Origin: Chytriomyces cf. hyalinus JEL632
Lineage: Eukaryota; Chytridiomycota; Chytridiomycetes; Chytridiales; Chytriomycetaceae
Length of the DNA stretch: 64,000 nucleotides
Reading direction: 5' to 3'
Assembly: GCA_025435555.1 (NCBI GenBank)
Contig: JAIWWG010000099.1
Coordinates: forward strand, 43,377 to 107,376
Shown: piece by piece, positions 22,907-33,580 of the stretch
Numbering within the stretch: position 1 is the first letter of the stretch
How the letters are laid out: the number at the start of each line of letters is the position of its first letter
Position numbers and translations under genes: made by a program
The notes under the pieces: generated by a model
The model's input: the letters and a program-made list of their open reading frames with translations, nothing else
Database searches by the model: none
What the model was told of the DNA's origin: nothing

Positions 22907-24616
22907 ATGACCAAACGCCGAAACAAGAAACGCAGAGGGGCTGAAGGGGCGCAAGCATCGGAACAGACCAAGAAGCGCATCGCACGCCGCTTTGCTCCCC
23001 TTGAGTCCCTGCCTTTGGAGATTTGGCATCGGATCTTGATCCTCCTTCCAGTCAATATGTTCTTACTGCCAGTAGCGCAAGCAGCTCGCATCTTCTCCGA
23101 CATCCTTCTTCACGACTGGCACTTTGCGCACAGGCATATGAAATTCTTCACAACGATGAAACTACGCGATGTCAACGAGTTTTACTCTTACATTCTGGAA
23201 CTGCGCGAAGAACTTCCGCTTCCCTATGCGGCGAGCGTGATTCGCTCATGCTTCACAGGCGACTCCACCATGTATGTACTGCGGTCCGTCTTTCAGTTGT
23301 CCAGAGTTACGAGGCAGGCAGGAGAGAAGATGATCGCATTTTTGGTAGACTTGCTTGACACAGACTCGCTGGCTCATATGCTTGAATGGATGGCGACATG
23401 GGCCCATATCTCGAAACAACCTGTACTTGACATTCTGAGAAAGCACATGGAATTGGATGTTCCACGAAGTGTCATGTACACTGCTACAGCGCAAGGGTGG
23501 ACCGACGTTGGGCAGCTTATTTTCAGTCGTGGATTCAACGTTACGTCCAAGGATGATGGTGCTCTTGCCCATAAGGGAGTTCTTGCCCATGCAATCCGGC
23601 ATGGCCATAAGGAAATGGTTGCTCTGTTGCTTCAAGACAAGCAAATCGATCTTTCGCCTGGAAATTACAGCCTGTGCCGGTTGTCGAAATCATTGGATAT
23701 TGCGGAGACTTTATTCTTGGACCGACGAGTTAAAGATGGGGAGTTCCTTCTTTCTGTCGCGCGAGGGGATGTCGATGCTGTCACGAAATATCTCCACTTG
23801 TTCGCAAAATCCAATCTTGCCGGTCCAAGGAAAGTGTGCCTACTAGTCGCAATTCATTTCGACCAGCCTGATGTTCTCACAGTCCTGCTGCAAGATAAGC
23901 GTCTGTATCCAACAGATCATCACCACCAAGATTTGCTCAAGGAGTCTGCAGTCGGACAAAGTTGGAAGGTCTTTCGAAACCTCATTGGACATCCGCGATC
24001 CAATCCATTTCAAAAGAAATGGAACCTGTACGAATTATTGTGCAACGGAGATACGTATGAGGATGATAGACTCGAGGCGTTCAAAGCATTTGTGTCACGC
24101 GAGGATGTCAAAAAATGCATGGACCGCACACGATGGAGTGCACCCCTGCAATTGGCTTGCAAGATTGGTGCAAGAAACCTGTTGGAGTATGTTCTCGCTG
24201 AAGCCGGTGATACTGTCGATTTCAACTGTGCAGATGTGATTGGCCCAGCAATCAAGCATGCAAGAACGCAAGACGGCGGGGATCAAATACTCTCAATTCT
24301 TGCCAGCCACAAATCATTTCGCCCAAGTGACACCCTAGTTGCACATCACTTTGTCATAGCAATGCCCGTACCAACATCGCCCCTTGCTAAATATGTTCTG
24401 AGCAAAGACCAGCGCTTTTTTTCGCCTGCTTGCTTGCAGGAGGCTTTTGATGATGGGTGCAACTATGAAATCAAAGGAGTTGTTGAAATTCTCATTCAGC
24501 TACCTTTCATTCAAGTCAGCCCAAGCCAATCTGAAGTTGTCGAGTCTCTCAAACATGAGCGATATGGCATGCATTGTGACCCCGCTCTTTGTGATTGTGG
24601 TATTTCCTCCTTTTGA
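22907..24616 (+). CDS. F-box-like/ankyrin-like protein
   Basis: A single-exon gene of 569 residues. A basic start (MTKRRNKKRRGAEGAQ) is followed by an F-box-like helix pair (PLESLPLEIWHRILILLPVN, then LLPVAQAARIFSDIL). The rest is helical with weak ankyrin-type repeats, best seen at GVLAHAIRHGHKEMVALLLQ, KDGEFLLSVARGDVDAV and RWSAPLQLACKIGARNLLEY. F-box proteins link substrates to SCF ubiquitin ligases, but without a confirmed SKP1-binding core this is inference. The gene is followed directly by a decayed copy of itself, so it belongs to a local tandem family. Its start is 60 bp past the aldolase stop. Confidence 0.7.
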   Translation: MTKRRNKKRRGAEGAQASEQTKKRIARRFAPLESLPLEIWHRILILLPVNMFLLPVAQAARIFSDILLHDWHFAHRHMKFFTTMKLRDVNEFYSYILELREELPLPYAASVIRSCFTGDSTMYVLRSVFQLSRVTRQAGEKMIAFLVDLLDTDSLAHMLEWMATWAHISKQPVLDILRKHMELDVPRSVMYTATAQGWTDVGQLIFSRGFNVTSKDDGALAHKGVLAHAIRHGHKEMVALLLQDKQIDLSPGNYSLCRLSKSLDIAETLFLDRRVKDGEFLLSVARGDVDAVTKYLHLFAKSNLAGPRKVCLLVAIHFDQPDVLTVLLQDKRLYPTDHHHQDLLKESAVGQSWKVFRNLIGHPRSNPFQKKWNLYELLCNGDTYEDDRLEAFKAFVSREDVKKCMDRTRWSAPLQLACKIGARNLLEYVLAEAGDTVDFNCADVIGPAIKHARTQDGGDQILSILASHKSFRPSDTLVAHHFVIAMPVPTSPLAKYVLSKDQRFFSPACLQEAFDDGCNYEIKGVVEILIQLPFIQVSPSQSEVVESLKHERYGMHCDPALCDCGISSF

Positions 24617-24794
24617 CTTCAGCGTTTAAAGCTCCTGTTGGTTGCGACAAGAATTTAAGAACATTCGATTTGACTCCGAGAGCAACATTCTCTTCTCCTT
24701 CAACATGCCATCCTTTGACTGGCCAAATCGAGCCTTCCATTCACTTTTATTTTCTTTCAGAAAGTGTTGACTGGTCAACGAACACTGTTTGAAA

Positions 24795-25948
24795 ATGGAG
24801 TCACATGCAAAGAAGAGACGCCAACAGGATCAGCAAGCTCTGAAACGGAGTTCCGAGAACCACATCGCACGCCGTTGGGCTCCTCTTGAGTCTATGCCTT
24901 CGGAGGTTTGGCGGCTGATCTTGATCCTGCTTCCAATCGATGAGTTCTTACTGCCAGTAGCGCAAGCATCTCGCATTTTCTCTCGATGACTGGCACTTTG
25001 CGCATAGACATGTGATATTCTACATCACCACGTTACGTTATAGCGATGGCTCAACCCTTAACTCCAATTCTCTGCGTCTGCGCAACGTACTTCCGTGTCC
25101 CTACGCTGCGAGCATGCTTCGCTCATACTTCGCAAGCTGCTATTTATCCATGAATCTACTGCGGTTCGATTTTAAGGCGTGGTCGTTAAGCGTTACGAAG
25201 CAGGCAGGCGATAAGACTGTCCCATTCCTGGCACGCTGACTCAAATGCCTGAATGGCTGGCGAAATTTGCTCGTTGCTCCAACCAACCCGTGCTGGATGC
25301 TCTGAGAAACCAAGCGGAATTGGCCGTTTCGGAAAGTTTTATTTACGCTGCTGCAGAGCAACCAAGATTTGCTCAAGGAGTCTGCAGTCGGACAAAGTTG
25401 GAAGGTCTTTCGAAACCTCATTGGACATCCGCGATCCAATCCACTTCAAAAGAAATGGAATCTGTACGAATTGTCATGCAGCGGGGATACGTTTGAGGGC
25501 GATAAAGTCGCAGCGTTCAAAGCATTTGCGTCTCACGAGGAAGTAAAAGAAATCATGGGCCGTGAACGATGGAGATGGACTGTTGCCTTGAATGGGCGTG
25601 TTCGATTGGTGCAAGGAACTTGTTGGAGTACGTTCTCGCAGAAGGCGGTGCCGCTGACAATGTCAACTCTTCCGATGTACGCAAGAATTCCTGACGGCGG
25701 GGATCAAATACTCGCTATTCTTGCCAGTCACGAATCATTTCGCCCATTGGACACGGAATATCCTGGTCACCCTTCTCAACACATTGGTCGCTCCAACATC
25801 ACCCCTTGCCAAATACGTTGTGAGTAAAGACCAGGGTTTTTTTTCACTCGCTTACTTGCAGGCAGCTTGTAATTACGGGTGCGAGCTCGACAACAAAGGA
25901 GTTGTTGTCATTCTCAGTCGGGTGCCTGGCATTCAAGTCAGCACATAA
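24795..25948 (+). pseudogene. Decayed tandem copy of the F-box/ankyrin-like gene
   Basis: The copy opens like its intact neighbour (ARRWAPLESMPSEVWRLILILLPIDEFLLPVAQAS) but stops after 66 codons at 24987. Homology continues in other frames: DDWHFAHRHV, then PYAASMLRSYFA, then QPVLDALRNQAELAVSESF. About 435 bp that correspond to 23486-23918 of the intact gene are missing; the junction is near 25360-25367. The sequence after it (25366-25440) is almost identical to 23927-24001, while further downstream identity falls clearly. Later frames are broken again. Several frame changes, stops and a deletion make a working product very unlikely. Confidence 0.85.
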
Positions 25949-26279
25949 AAAAATGCCCCGTGACATGTGCTGTGGCGGGTATTCTTGCACTTGTGGGTTA
26001 TGGACTTTTCGTTGAACACTCCCAGTACCTGTGCAGTTACAACTCTTTTAACTGAAGAACTCGCGGAGAGCCGCATCTTCGACTTTTAACACGCTACAAA
26101 TGTGAGTGACCAGAACGAATGCTTGTTGGGCCTGTGTCCTTTGTTGCTGCATCGACTTATTGCTGCACGCAACAACCTCTCATTCGGCCTGATGTCAATT
26201 ATTTCATGTCCATGCCGCGGGCCTGACGCTTTGGATATCTGGCCAAGCGTTAAATAAAATCCGAGTTGCTGACAATCAA
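25949..26279. other. Intergenic region before the F-box/LRR gene
   Basis: These 331 bp show no gene. A TTAAATAAAA word lies about 25 bases before the next ATG, like the AATAAAT elements in front of other genes here. Confidence 0.4.
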
Positions 26280-28331
26280 ATGCTGCCTGCCCTTATTCGG
26301 ACGTACTTCAGCAGCGGTCCGACAAGGCCGCAGACGACACCTTCCCGAACAGCTGCATACCGCGACGATGTTAGTGACAGTGACAGCGAATATGAGGAAG
26401 AGGATGACCAGCGGAGTTCTGCTCTCCGTATGCCCCCCATCTTCTTTTCAAGACTGTTTGCGCAATTGGCTGTTGACAGAAGGCTCGCACGTGAGGTAGG
26501 TATTGGAGGGCCAAGTTGGGTTTGGTCTACGTTGTTTTGTTTTCCAGTGCGCCTGATTTGTGTCTCCCCTCCCTCAGCCTCTCGAGTCGGACGAAACATC
26601 GGAGGGCTCATCGCATGCGTCATATCATTCAGATTCATCCCTATCAATTCCCTCAGATGTGGACATCTTGCTCGTGTGCAGGGACTGGTTGGAGAACGCC
26701 GTCCCAGCACTATACGCAAATCCGCCCCTCCAAGGGTCACTCTCTTTTGCAGCCTTCATTGCAGTTCTTTCAGAAAGCGTAGCGCAAGATTCAAATACTT
26801 TGTTTGATTACGCTGCCTTGGTGGAAGGTCTCGAAATCAGCGGTACGCAATCTCAACTTATACAGCGAACCGATTGTCAATATTAAAACTCGCGGCGCAT
26901 CGGTTTTTTTGCAGGAGCGGCTGCTGATAATATTGAAATGGGAGACTTGGAGACATCGCTGGGCCTGTGCAACAACTTGCAGCGATTCAGATTGGCGTCC
27001 TGCTTTCATATTTCCAGCAAGATTGTCCAATCTCTTGCCGACTATGCGCCCTATTTGTCAATTTTGGATCTCGAAGGGTGCCCTGTTGGAGATGGATATC
27101 TATCGTGGGTGTCTTCGACCTGACAATAATTACGTGAAAGCGAAAGCCATTCTAAATGCAGTCTTTTTTACAGCAACTTGGTCACTGGATGCCCAAACCT
27201 CAAATACGTCAACTTCAACAGCACCAATGTAACTTTTAAATCGCTCGATGTCATTTTGACTGGTTTGGCCCATTTGGAGTCTCTATGTTTGGATGGCGCG
27301 CAACCAGACGATGATGACAACAGTGGTAGCGAAAAGAAATTTATCAATGTGGCTCCTGCGCGAGCAAGGCGGGCTTCTTTTATTGCTGCGGCCGCGAATG
27401 CAGATGTTGCTGCGAAACGAGCTGCAGGGATTCGTGGACCCACAGCCCGCATATTGACTCGTGTTTCTCTATCTGGAGGGCAGCCGTCCGTGAAAGATAT
27501 GAAAACGCTGGCGTACAGGTATCTTACTTCTGAGAAAAGAGTACACCTTTCATATTTGAAAATTAATCGTGACTTGACCAAAAACACAGAGCCCCAAATA
27601 TTACGCATATAACTCTTAGCGGTTGTGACAAGTTGACTGATGAACATGTAAAAGCTTTGCTCGATGGTCTCTGTATCCCTTCTGCCGCTAAAAATGGAGG
27701 CCCGAAACTGGCGGACTTGGATTTGGACGGATGCGAACTGTTAACGGATTCCACAGCTTACTATATATCCAACGCACTTGTTGGCGTGGCAAAGCCGGGC
27801 CAAGTGTGTGCACCCCGCGGCAATGAACCTGCGAATAGTATGCTCGAACTCCTCGATGGCGTCGGCCGGCTCAAATTCTTGACGGCAAGCCCGCTCAAAG
27901 TGGTAGGACTGAGTGCGACGCTAGTGAATCCGGCAAGTGTGAGGCAAATTGTGAGGGAATGTGGTGCACTAGAAATGGTTCGACTGGATGCATGCGAAAG
28001 CGTGAGGGGTACTTTTGTGGAGGCAGTCGCTGAAGAATGTTGGGCGCGTTTCTTGGAGGAAAAGAAGGAGAAGAAGCTGGCAGCTCGGAGAAGCAAAACA
28101 GGGGATGTGGAAGCTGCAGCGAGCGGTGGTGTGAGTTTGGCCAGAAAAGGGTCTTTGAGCAGTCGACTACCCGTGCCGTCACGTCGCAACAGTAGTGCTG
28201 GGACTCTTACTCCTCCGCGAAGCCCTGCCGTGGTGGCATTGCCGCGCGTAAAGCTTCCTGCGGATGGATGGTGTCGTTTGGTGGGTCGAACTGCTATAAA
28301 TCGACTGGCAAGTTTTGAAGGGGCGCTATAG
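26280..28331 (+). CDS. F-box/leucine-rich repeat protein
   Basis: Five or more exons. The first part is Ser/Asp/Glu-rich (SDSDSEYEEEDDQRSS). Then DVDILLVCRDWLENAVPALYANPPL resembles the end of a fungal F-box and the start of the LRR array as in GRR1-like proteins. Repeats follow: LQRFRLASCFHISSKIVQSL, then LSILDLEGCPVGDGYLS, then LKYVNFNSTNVTFKSLDVIL, then ITHITLSGCDKLTDEHVKAL, then LADLDLDGCELLTDSTAYY. These match the Cys-containing LRR type (LxxLxLxxCxxLTDxxl). The C-terminus is a Lys/Glu-rich helix and a Ser/Arg-rich tail. Such proteins are usually substrate receptors of SCF ligases; the target is unknown. The stop is at 28329-28331. Confidence 0.75.
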
Positions 28332-28512
28332 ATGACAGTTTTTCTTTTTTGGATTTGTTTTTTTGGCTGCTGCTGTTGTTGCTGCTCTTATGTACTATTT
28401 ACTTTGCTTTGCATTATTAACTACCTTACCATCATTTATGCCAAAGAGGATCCAAGTTTCAGGCGCATGAGAAAAGAAAATAAACAACGAGTCTCATTTA
28501 TCCGCTCCAGCA

Positions 28513-28543
<31 letters not shown>

Positions 28544-28768
28544 GGACTGGGTCGTGACTGTCGTGATCTCGATGACTGTGGATGCATTCCCAGTTGTGAT
28601 CAGGCTCCAACAAGAGCAAGGAAGTGCCTCGAAAGATATCGGACATGCGAATCCCAACAAAAGGCAAACAAAATGAGAAGCATTTTTGCTGGTATTAATT
28701 TGATGTCAATCAGACAAAAAAATCTGCGGCTCAAATACGAGCCCACTCACATTTACAGATAACAAAAC
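28332..28768. other. Intergenic region, F-box/LRR to GH9 gene
   Basis: This 437-bp gap starts with T-rich and (TGC/TTG) sequence, includes a CTGG microsatellite, and ends in the leader of the GH9 gene. No coding signature was found. Confidence 0.45.
28513..28541. repeat. CTGG tetranucleotide microsatellite
   Basis: About seven perfect CTGG units in a row, noncoding. Confidence 0.9.
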
Positions 28769-30849
28769 ATGGCTGAACCAGAATCCCATCGCATCCAACT
28801 CGAGAGTCGCAGCGCCGTCCTTCTCAACCACGTCGGTTTCAAGCGATCCGGCGTGAAGCACTTCCTTGTTGAGGCGGGTCCCAGCGCCAGTCTGACAGGC
28901 TTCGAGCTGCTCAACGCCCTCAACGAGACCGTCTTCACGGGTCCCCTGACGTATGCAGGATCCACGGCGGAGTGGTCTATTGCGCCAAACGTATGGACCG
29001 GTGACTTTACAACCTTCGAAGGAACTGGGATCGGGTTCCGAATCAGGATCCGGGTTGGGACGAGTGAAAGTGTCGTTGGGGCTGGGGAAAATACTGACAA
29101 GGTTGTAACGACAACGACAACACGGTATGTTGTAAGTGAGCGGTTTGATATTGGTGATGCATTGCTCGCCGAGCTGTGTGTCCCAGACTTGTGGCATTAC
29201 CTGCGTTCGCAACGTGTGTCTGGCAAGTACGCCAAGAAGGATGCAGCTGTTTTGTTTGCGGCGGCTGGGGATGGGTCCAGACGGGAAGGCGTTGTGGATC
29301 TGCGGGGAGGGTGGTTTGATGCGTCAGGCGATACTTCAAAGTACCTGAGTCACTTGTCGTACGGTAGGTCGTGTGGGCAATGCACCCAGCATTCCTCAAA
29401 TGATTCTTACGACACTTCTCATTCGCTGCAGCCAACTTCATGAACCCACAGCAGACACCACTTGTGACTTGGTCGCTGCTCGAATCTGCCGCGTTTCTCG
29501 AGCTGAATGGAGGTTCAGACCGACTCACATCGTTCATTGTCCCGCTTCGTGAAGAGGCGCTGTATGGGTGCGACTTTCTTGTCCGCATGCAGGATGCGGA
29601 TGGTTACTTTTACCAGACTCTCTTTGACAAATGGTCAAAAGATGTCAACCAACGCGAAATCTGTGAATGTAAGTGAATGACATATACCGGCTTCATATCT
29701 GACTGCATGACGTCCAAACTAACTTTGGCATCACACAAACAGACGCCACGCAGAAGGGCTTCAAGTACACGACTTGGCAAGCGGGGTACCGACAAGGTGC
29801 CGGACTTGCCATTGCATCACTTGCAAAGGCCAGCGCACTTCCCGCATCCTTCACAGACACCACTTCCGAATACACCTCCCAAGTGTACCTCACTGCTGCC
29901 GAACGCGGGTTCGCACACCTGGAAGCACACAACACGTCATACCTGAACGATGGCACCGAAAACATCATTGACCACTACTGCGCCCTCCTCGCTGCCGCGG
30001 AACTCTTTGCCGCCACAAACAAGACGGAGTACCTCGACGCTGCCCGTGTTCGTGCCGGAAAACTCATGGCCTGTCAAGCAAGCAACGCTAGCTTGTCCAA
30101 CTTCTGGATGGCAAATGGAAGGCAGCCGGACGACCCGCTTTCACGTCCCTTCTTTCACGCGTCGGATGCGGGGTTACCAGTCATTTCTCTGTGTCGGTAC
30201 GCTGAAATTGAGATGGATGCAGCTGCGATTGAGCGTGTCAAGGCCAGCGTTCACCGGGCAATGGAGTTTGAGGTGACCATTTCAAGAGAAGTCAACAATC
30301 CGTTTTTGTATCCAAGACAGTACACAAAGGCCGTCGGAGGGGTTTCGAAAACAGGTGTGCATTCATTGGACCAAAACATGGATATTGATCGTAATCCTCG
30401 TCCTTTTTTTTTTTTTTAAAAAACTCACAGCCTTCTTCTTCCCCCACGAAAACGAGTCCGGATACTGGTGGCAAGGAGAAAACGCGCGTCTCGGATCCCT
30501 CTCCGTCGCCGCCTCCAAAGCTTTACTGCTTCTCTCCCCACCCGCAGAGTCTACATTCAAACAAGACCTCGAAATCTTTAAAACATCCGCCATCGATTGG
30601 GTGTTGGGGAAAAACCCATTCGACATGTGCATGTTGCAAGGCAGAGGCCGTAGAAACCCGGAATACCTTCCACAGTATCCTAACGCGCCAGGAGGTATCT
30701 GTAACGGTATCACAGGTGGTTTTGATAATGAGAATGACTTGTGTTTCAAGCCTGACCCGCATGGTGGGGATATGGCGCAAAATTGGCGTTGGGGAGAGCA
30801 ATGGATTCCTCATGGAGCGTGGTTTTTGCTCGCTGCTGTGTTGCATTAG
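28769..30849 (+). CDS. Glycoside hydrolase family 9 enzyme without signal peptide
   Basis: Four exons (28769-29363, 29432-29668, 29743-30354, 30431-30849) give 620 residues. The N-terminal 120 residues form the Ig-like domain seen in many GH9 enzymes (SAVLLNHVGFKRSGVKHFLV). The (alpha/alpha)6 catalytic domain has DLRGGWFDASGDTSKYLSHL (base Asp region), YFYQTLFDKWSKD, SGYWWQGENARLGSLSVAAS, DWVLGKNPFDMCMLQGRG and NWRWGEQWIPHGAWFLLAAV, with the acid Glu probably in WGEQW. Many GH9 enzymes are endoglucanases, but the motifs and lack of a secretion signal are closer to the cytoplasmic exo-beta-glucosaminidases of chitin breakdown known from Vibrio. Substrate is inferred, not shown. Confidence 0.85.
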
Positions 30850-31005
30850 TGAGTCAAGTCATGTGAAGTTCGCTCTGTTTTTTTGGATTGTGGTTTAGAA
30901 GAGATGTTCGTTTTATATCAATAACAGTCAGTAATGCCACTTTGAAGATTGGAGATGACGCTTGCATATATCACTTATTTGGGCTACTTGGAAAAGAAAA
31001 ACGTT

Positions 31006-32916
31006 TCACGCCTGAAACTCAAGACCATCCCACAGTGGAGCTCTCCGCTTTCCCTCCGCCTTGAACGAATTCTCCATCCACTTGGCAAGAGGCATCAGCC
31101 TTCCTTCACTCCACCATTCACCCATAAATTGAACAGCAACCGGAAGATCCTCGGCATCAAAACCAACAGGACATGTCACGGCAGGATTTCCAGCCAAATT
31201 GGCCAAAAACGAGTATCGAATCACGTCAGATGCCAAAGTGTTGTCAGAGACCCCGAAAGACGTGTTTGCTGGAAGCGATGGGGCTGTCGTCGCAGCGGTT
31301 GGGCTCAACAGAAAGTCCACCTTGTCAGGACCACTAAAGTATTGTTCGAGTACACGAATGGCATGTGTGCGCATTTTCTGTGCATGAACTGGGGTTGCAT
31401 TAAAATGAGAAGTGGGTTACAACTTTTAGACCTTGTCGCTTTTTAAACTAAGGTAACATTCACTCAACTGTAGTCGGTCACGCTCAATTGGCTTAATGTG
31501 CTGAATAGCAGCACTGTTTGGTACATCATCTTGTGGTTGTTCTTCCTGCTGCGTACTGTGCTGTACAACTCGGACGAAATCGTGATTGCGTGGGCGTTGC
31601 GAACAAAGTCAAGGTACGGAAACGCCAAGGGCACGATCGTGGCACCACCTTGGACTAATCTGTTTTTTGCATGTTTGTTTTAAATCAGCGTGTTTGTTTT
31701 TCGAAGCAAAATGAGCAAGTGGTTGCAAAAACAAAAACTCAACTCCATTTCGACACGGGACAAGGCCGCAGAAATGGCAGGATTTCTGACCTGCGCATTA
31801 AATTCGCGAAGAACTCCAATTCGAAGACCGGCAACCGAAGGCTTGAAGTAAAGAGATTTGGGAACGTGGACTGGATATGCCTTCTCTTTGTCTGCGATTG
31901 CAAGGTACCCTAGACACATGTCGTCCACATTCGCACCCATAGGGCCGGTAACTGCAACAGTGGGTGCAGAGCAGAACTCGCCTTTGGACGAAACTCGAGT
32001 ATGAGTTGGTTTGAGTCCGTACAAGCCACAGAAGGCACTTGGAATTCTGACTGAACCTCCACCATCGACACCAATAGCCAACGGTACATATCCAGCAGCA
32101 ACACAAGCAGCAGAACCAGCCGAAGATCCTCCACATGAATGTCCCTTGCGGAAGGGGTTATCAAAGACATGGTGCTGGACACCCCATCCGACTTCTGTCA
32201 TATCCGTCACCCCGAGCACCACGGCGCCCATAGCCTTCAACTGTGCAGCAACTTGACCGTCCTGGAGAGCAGGTTCGCCGTCGTTGACAAATTCAGTTCC
32301 AGCGCGAGTGACGTGCCCTTTGACGTCCACCTCGTTCTTGAGAACAACCATGACACCGTCGAGTGGAGACAGTGGGGCGTTGGCGGCGTATCTAGCTGTG
32401 CTTTCGGCGGCTTGTTCGAGTGCGTCGACGGGGATGATGCTGCGAAAGTACTTTCGGTGATCGCGGTGGGAGACGGACGGGTCCACAGTGCCCACCAGTT
32501 TCGAAAGAAGAGACTTGCAGACCTGTTCATATATTTCGAGGGAATCGATAGAGTTGCGATCATGATGGCCAAGAAATTCAAGTGATCACAAGACAATAAC
32601 TCACCTCGATCGGTGTCAGACCGCCAGACAGGTACGCGCGGTGATACGCTAGAGCCGATGCAAGCGGCGTCTTTTCTTCAGCAGCCTCTGCAAGATGCTG
32701 GGCAGTGAGCGCCTCACCCGCGTCCTTGTGCTGACGCTTGTACCCGTCGAGAGGCAATCCCAGAGTCGTAACGTCCAAGTCGAGCAGAGACTGAGGAATA
32801 TCGCGCAGCTCGAAAAGACCTCCGCTTCGAGCAATGAGCCAAGGCACGAACGGGACGTACTTGAAGACATACGCAAGCACGACGAGGAGGTAGCCGCTGG
32901 CACCCGGCACAACCAT
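31006..32916 (-). CDS. FAAH-like membrane amidase (amidase signature family)
   Basis: A minus-strand gene ending at 31006. The catalytic triad of amidase-signature enzymes is visible. The Lys is in VVLKNEVDVKGHVTRAGTE, and the cis-Ser and nucleophile Ser are in KGHSCGGSSAGSAACVAAGY followed by GVDGGGSVRIPSAFCGLYGL. The C-terminal exon ends with LANLAGNPAVTCPVGFDAED and LPVAVQFMGEWWSEG. An N-terminal hydrophobic helix (GYLLVVLAYVFKYVPFVPWL) fits fatty-acid-amide-hydrolase-type membrane anchoring. Introns were followed at about 32595-32520, 31735-31665 and 31440-31395. The start at 32916 (MVVPGASGY) is conservative: the frame is open upstream, and an ATG at 33134 could be the true start through an intron I could not place. 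Confidence 0.82.
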
Positions 32917-33580
32917 CCGCGCGACCGTGTTGGAGTTTGCGGTAGGAGCACTGGGGAGAGAGAAGGGAGTGTTTAACAAGCAAGGTGGGTCAGGGCGATG
33001 GCTGCGAACCTCATTTCTCAAAAAATTGATTGGTTGGTACTTTTTGCTACACCAGTTTTGATTGAGCTGCAGGTGACGGCATATGAAGGAATACAGTTTC
33101 CACCTTGAGTCTCACCGGGTGTAGTGCTCGTCATTGTTGGCTCACGTTTGAAGCGCTGTGAGAACGAAAGCAGACTTGGCGCGATGGGCCGCCTGCGCGT
33201 CGGCAGCTCGAGAAGCTCAACAGGCCCCGACTAAACAATCGTATGACTCCACACATCAGATGTAATGAGATGGCTTGTAGAAGGAGGTTACGGCTGATCT
33301 TGTTTCTCTTTTGCTTGCTCAAATTTTTTAAAGAGGGGAGGAAATTGTTCCCAACAACGCGAAAGCGAGATTTGCAAACACCGCGTTTTGGCAACATTCA
33401 ACATCATCTGCGGGACCCTTGGCGGACCCTTGGAGACGGCACCTCACTCAGTCCACTGTTTGAGCTATTTTTGGAAGAGCGTAAATTTACAGCATCATGA
33501 CTTCAACCCGTATTTTGTTTTGATCTTGTGGCACGCGCATTGTGAATATGAATTACATTTGGTTACTATTAATATTTATT
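32917..33580. other. Region between amidase start and E2-fusion stop
   Basis: About 660 bp. The part next to the amidase (32917-33134) may include its first exon. The rest (33135-33580) carries no recognised gene; it must hold the amidase promoter and the 3' end of the E2-F-box-TerD gene. Confidence 0.4.

Noticed and set aside
28508-28560. CTGG array considered as a structured RNA or CRISPR-like repeat
   Set aside because: It is a simple tetranucleotide run without spacers or compensating stems.
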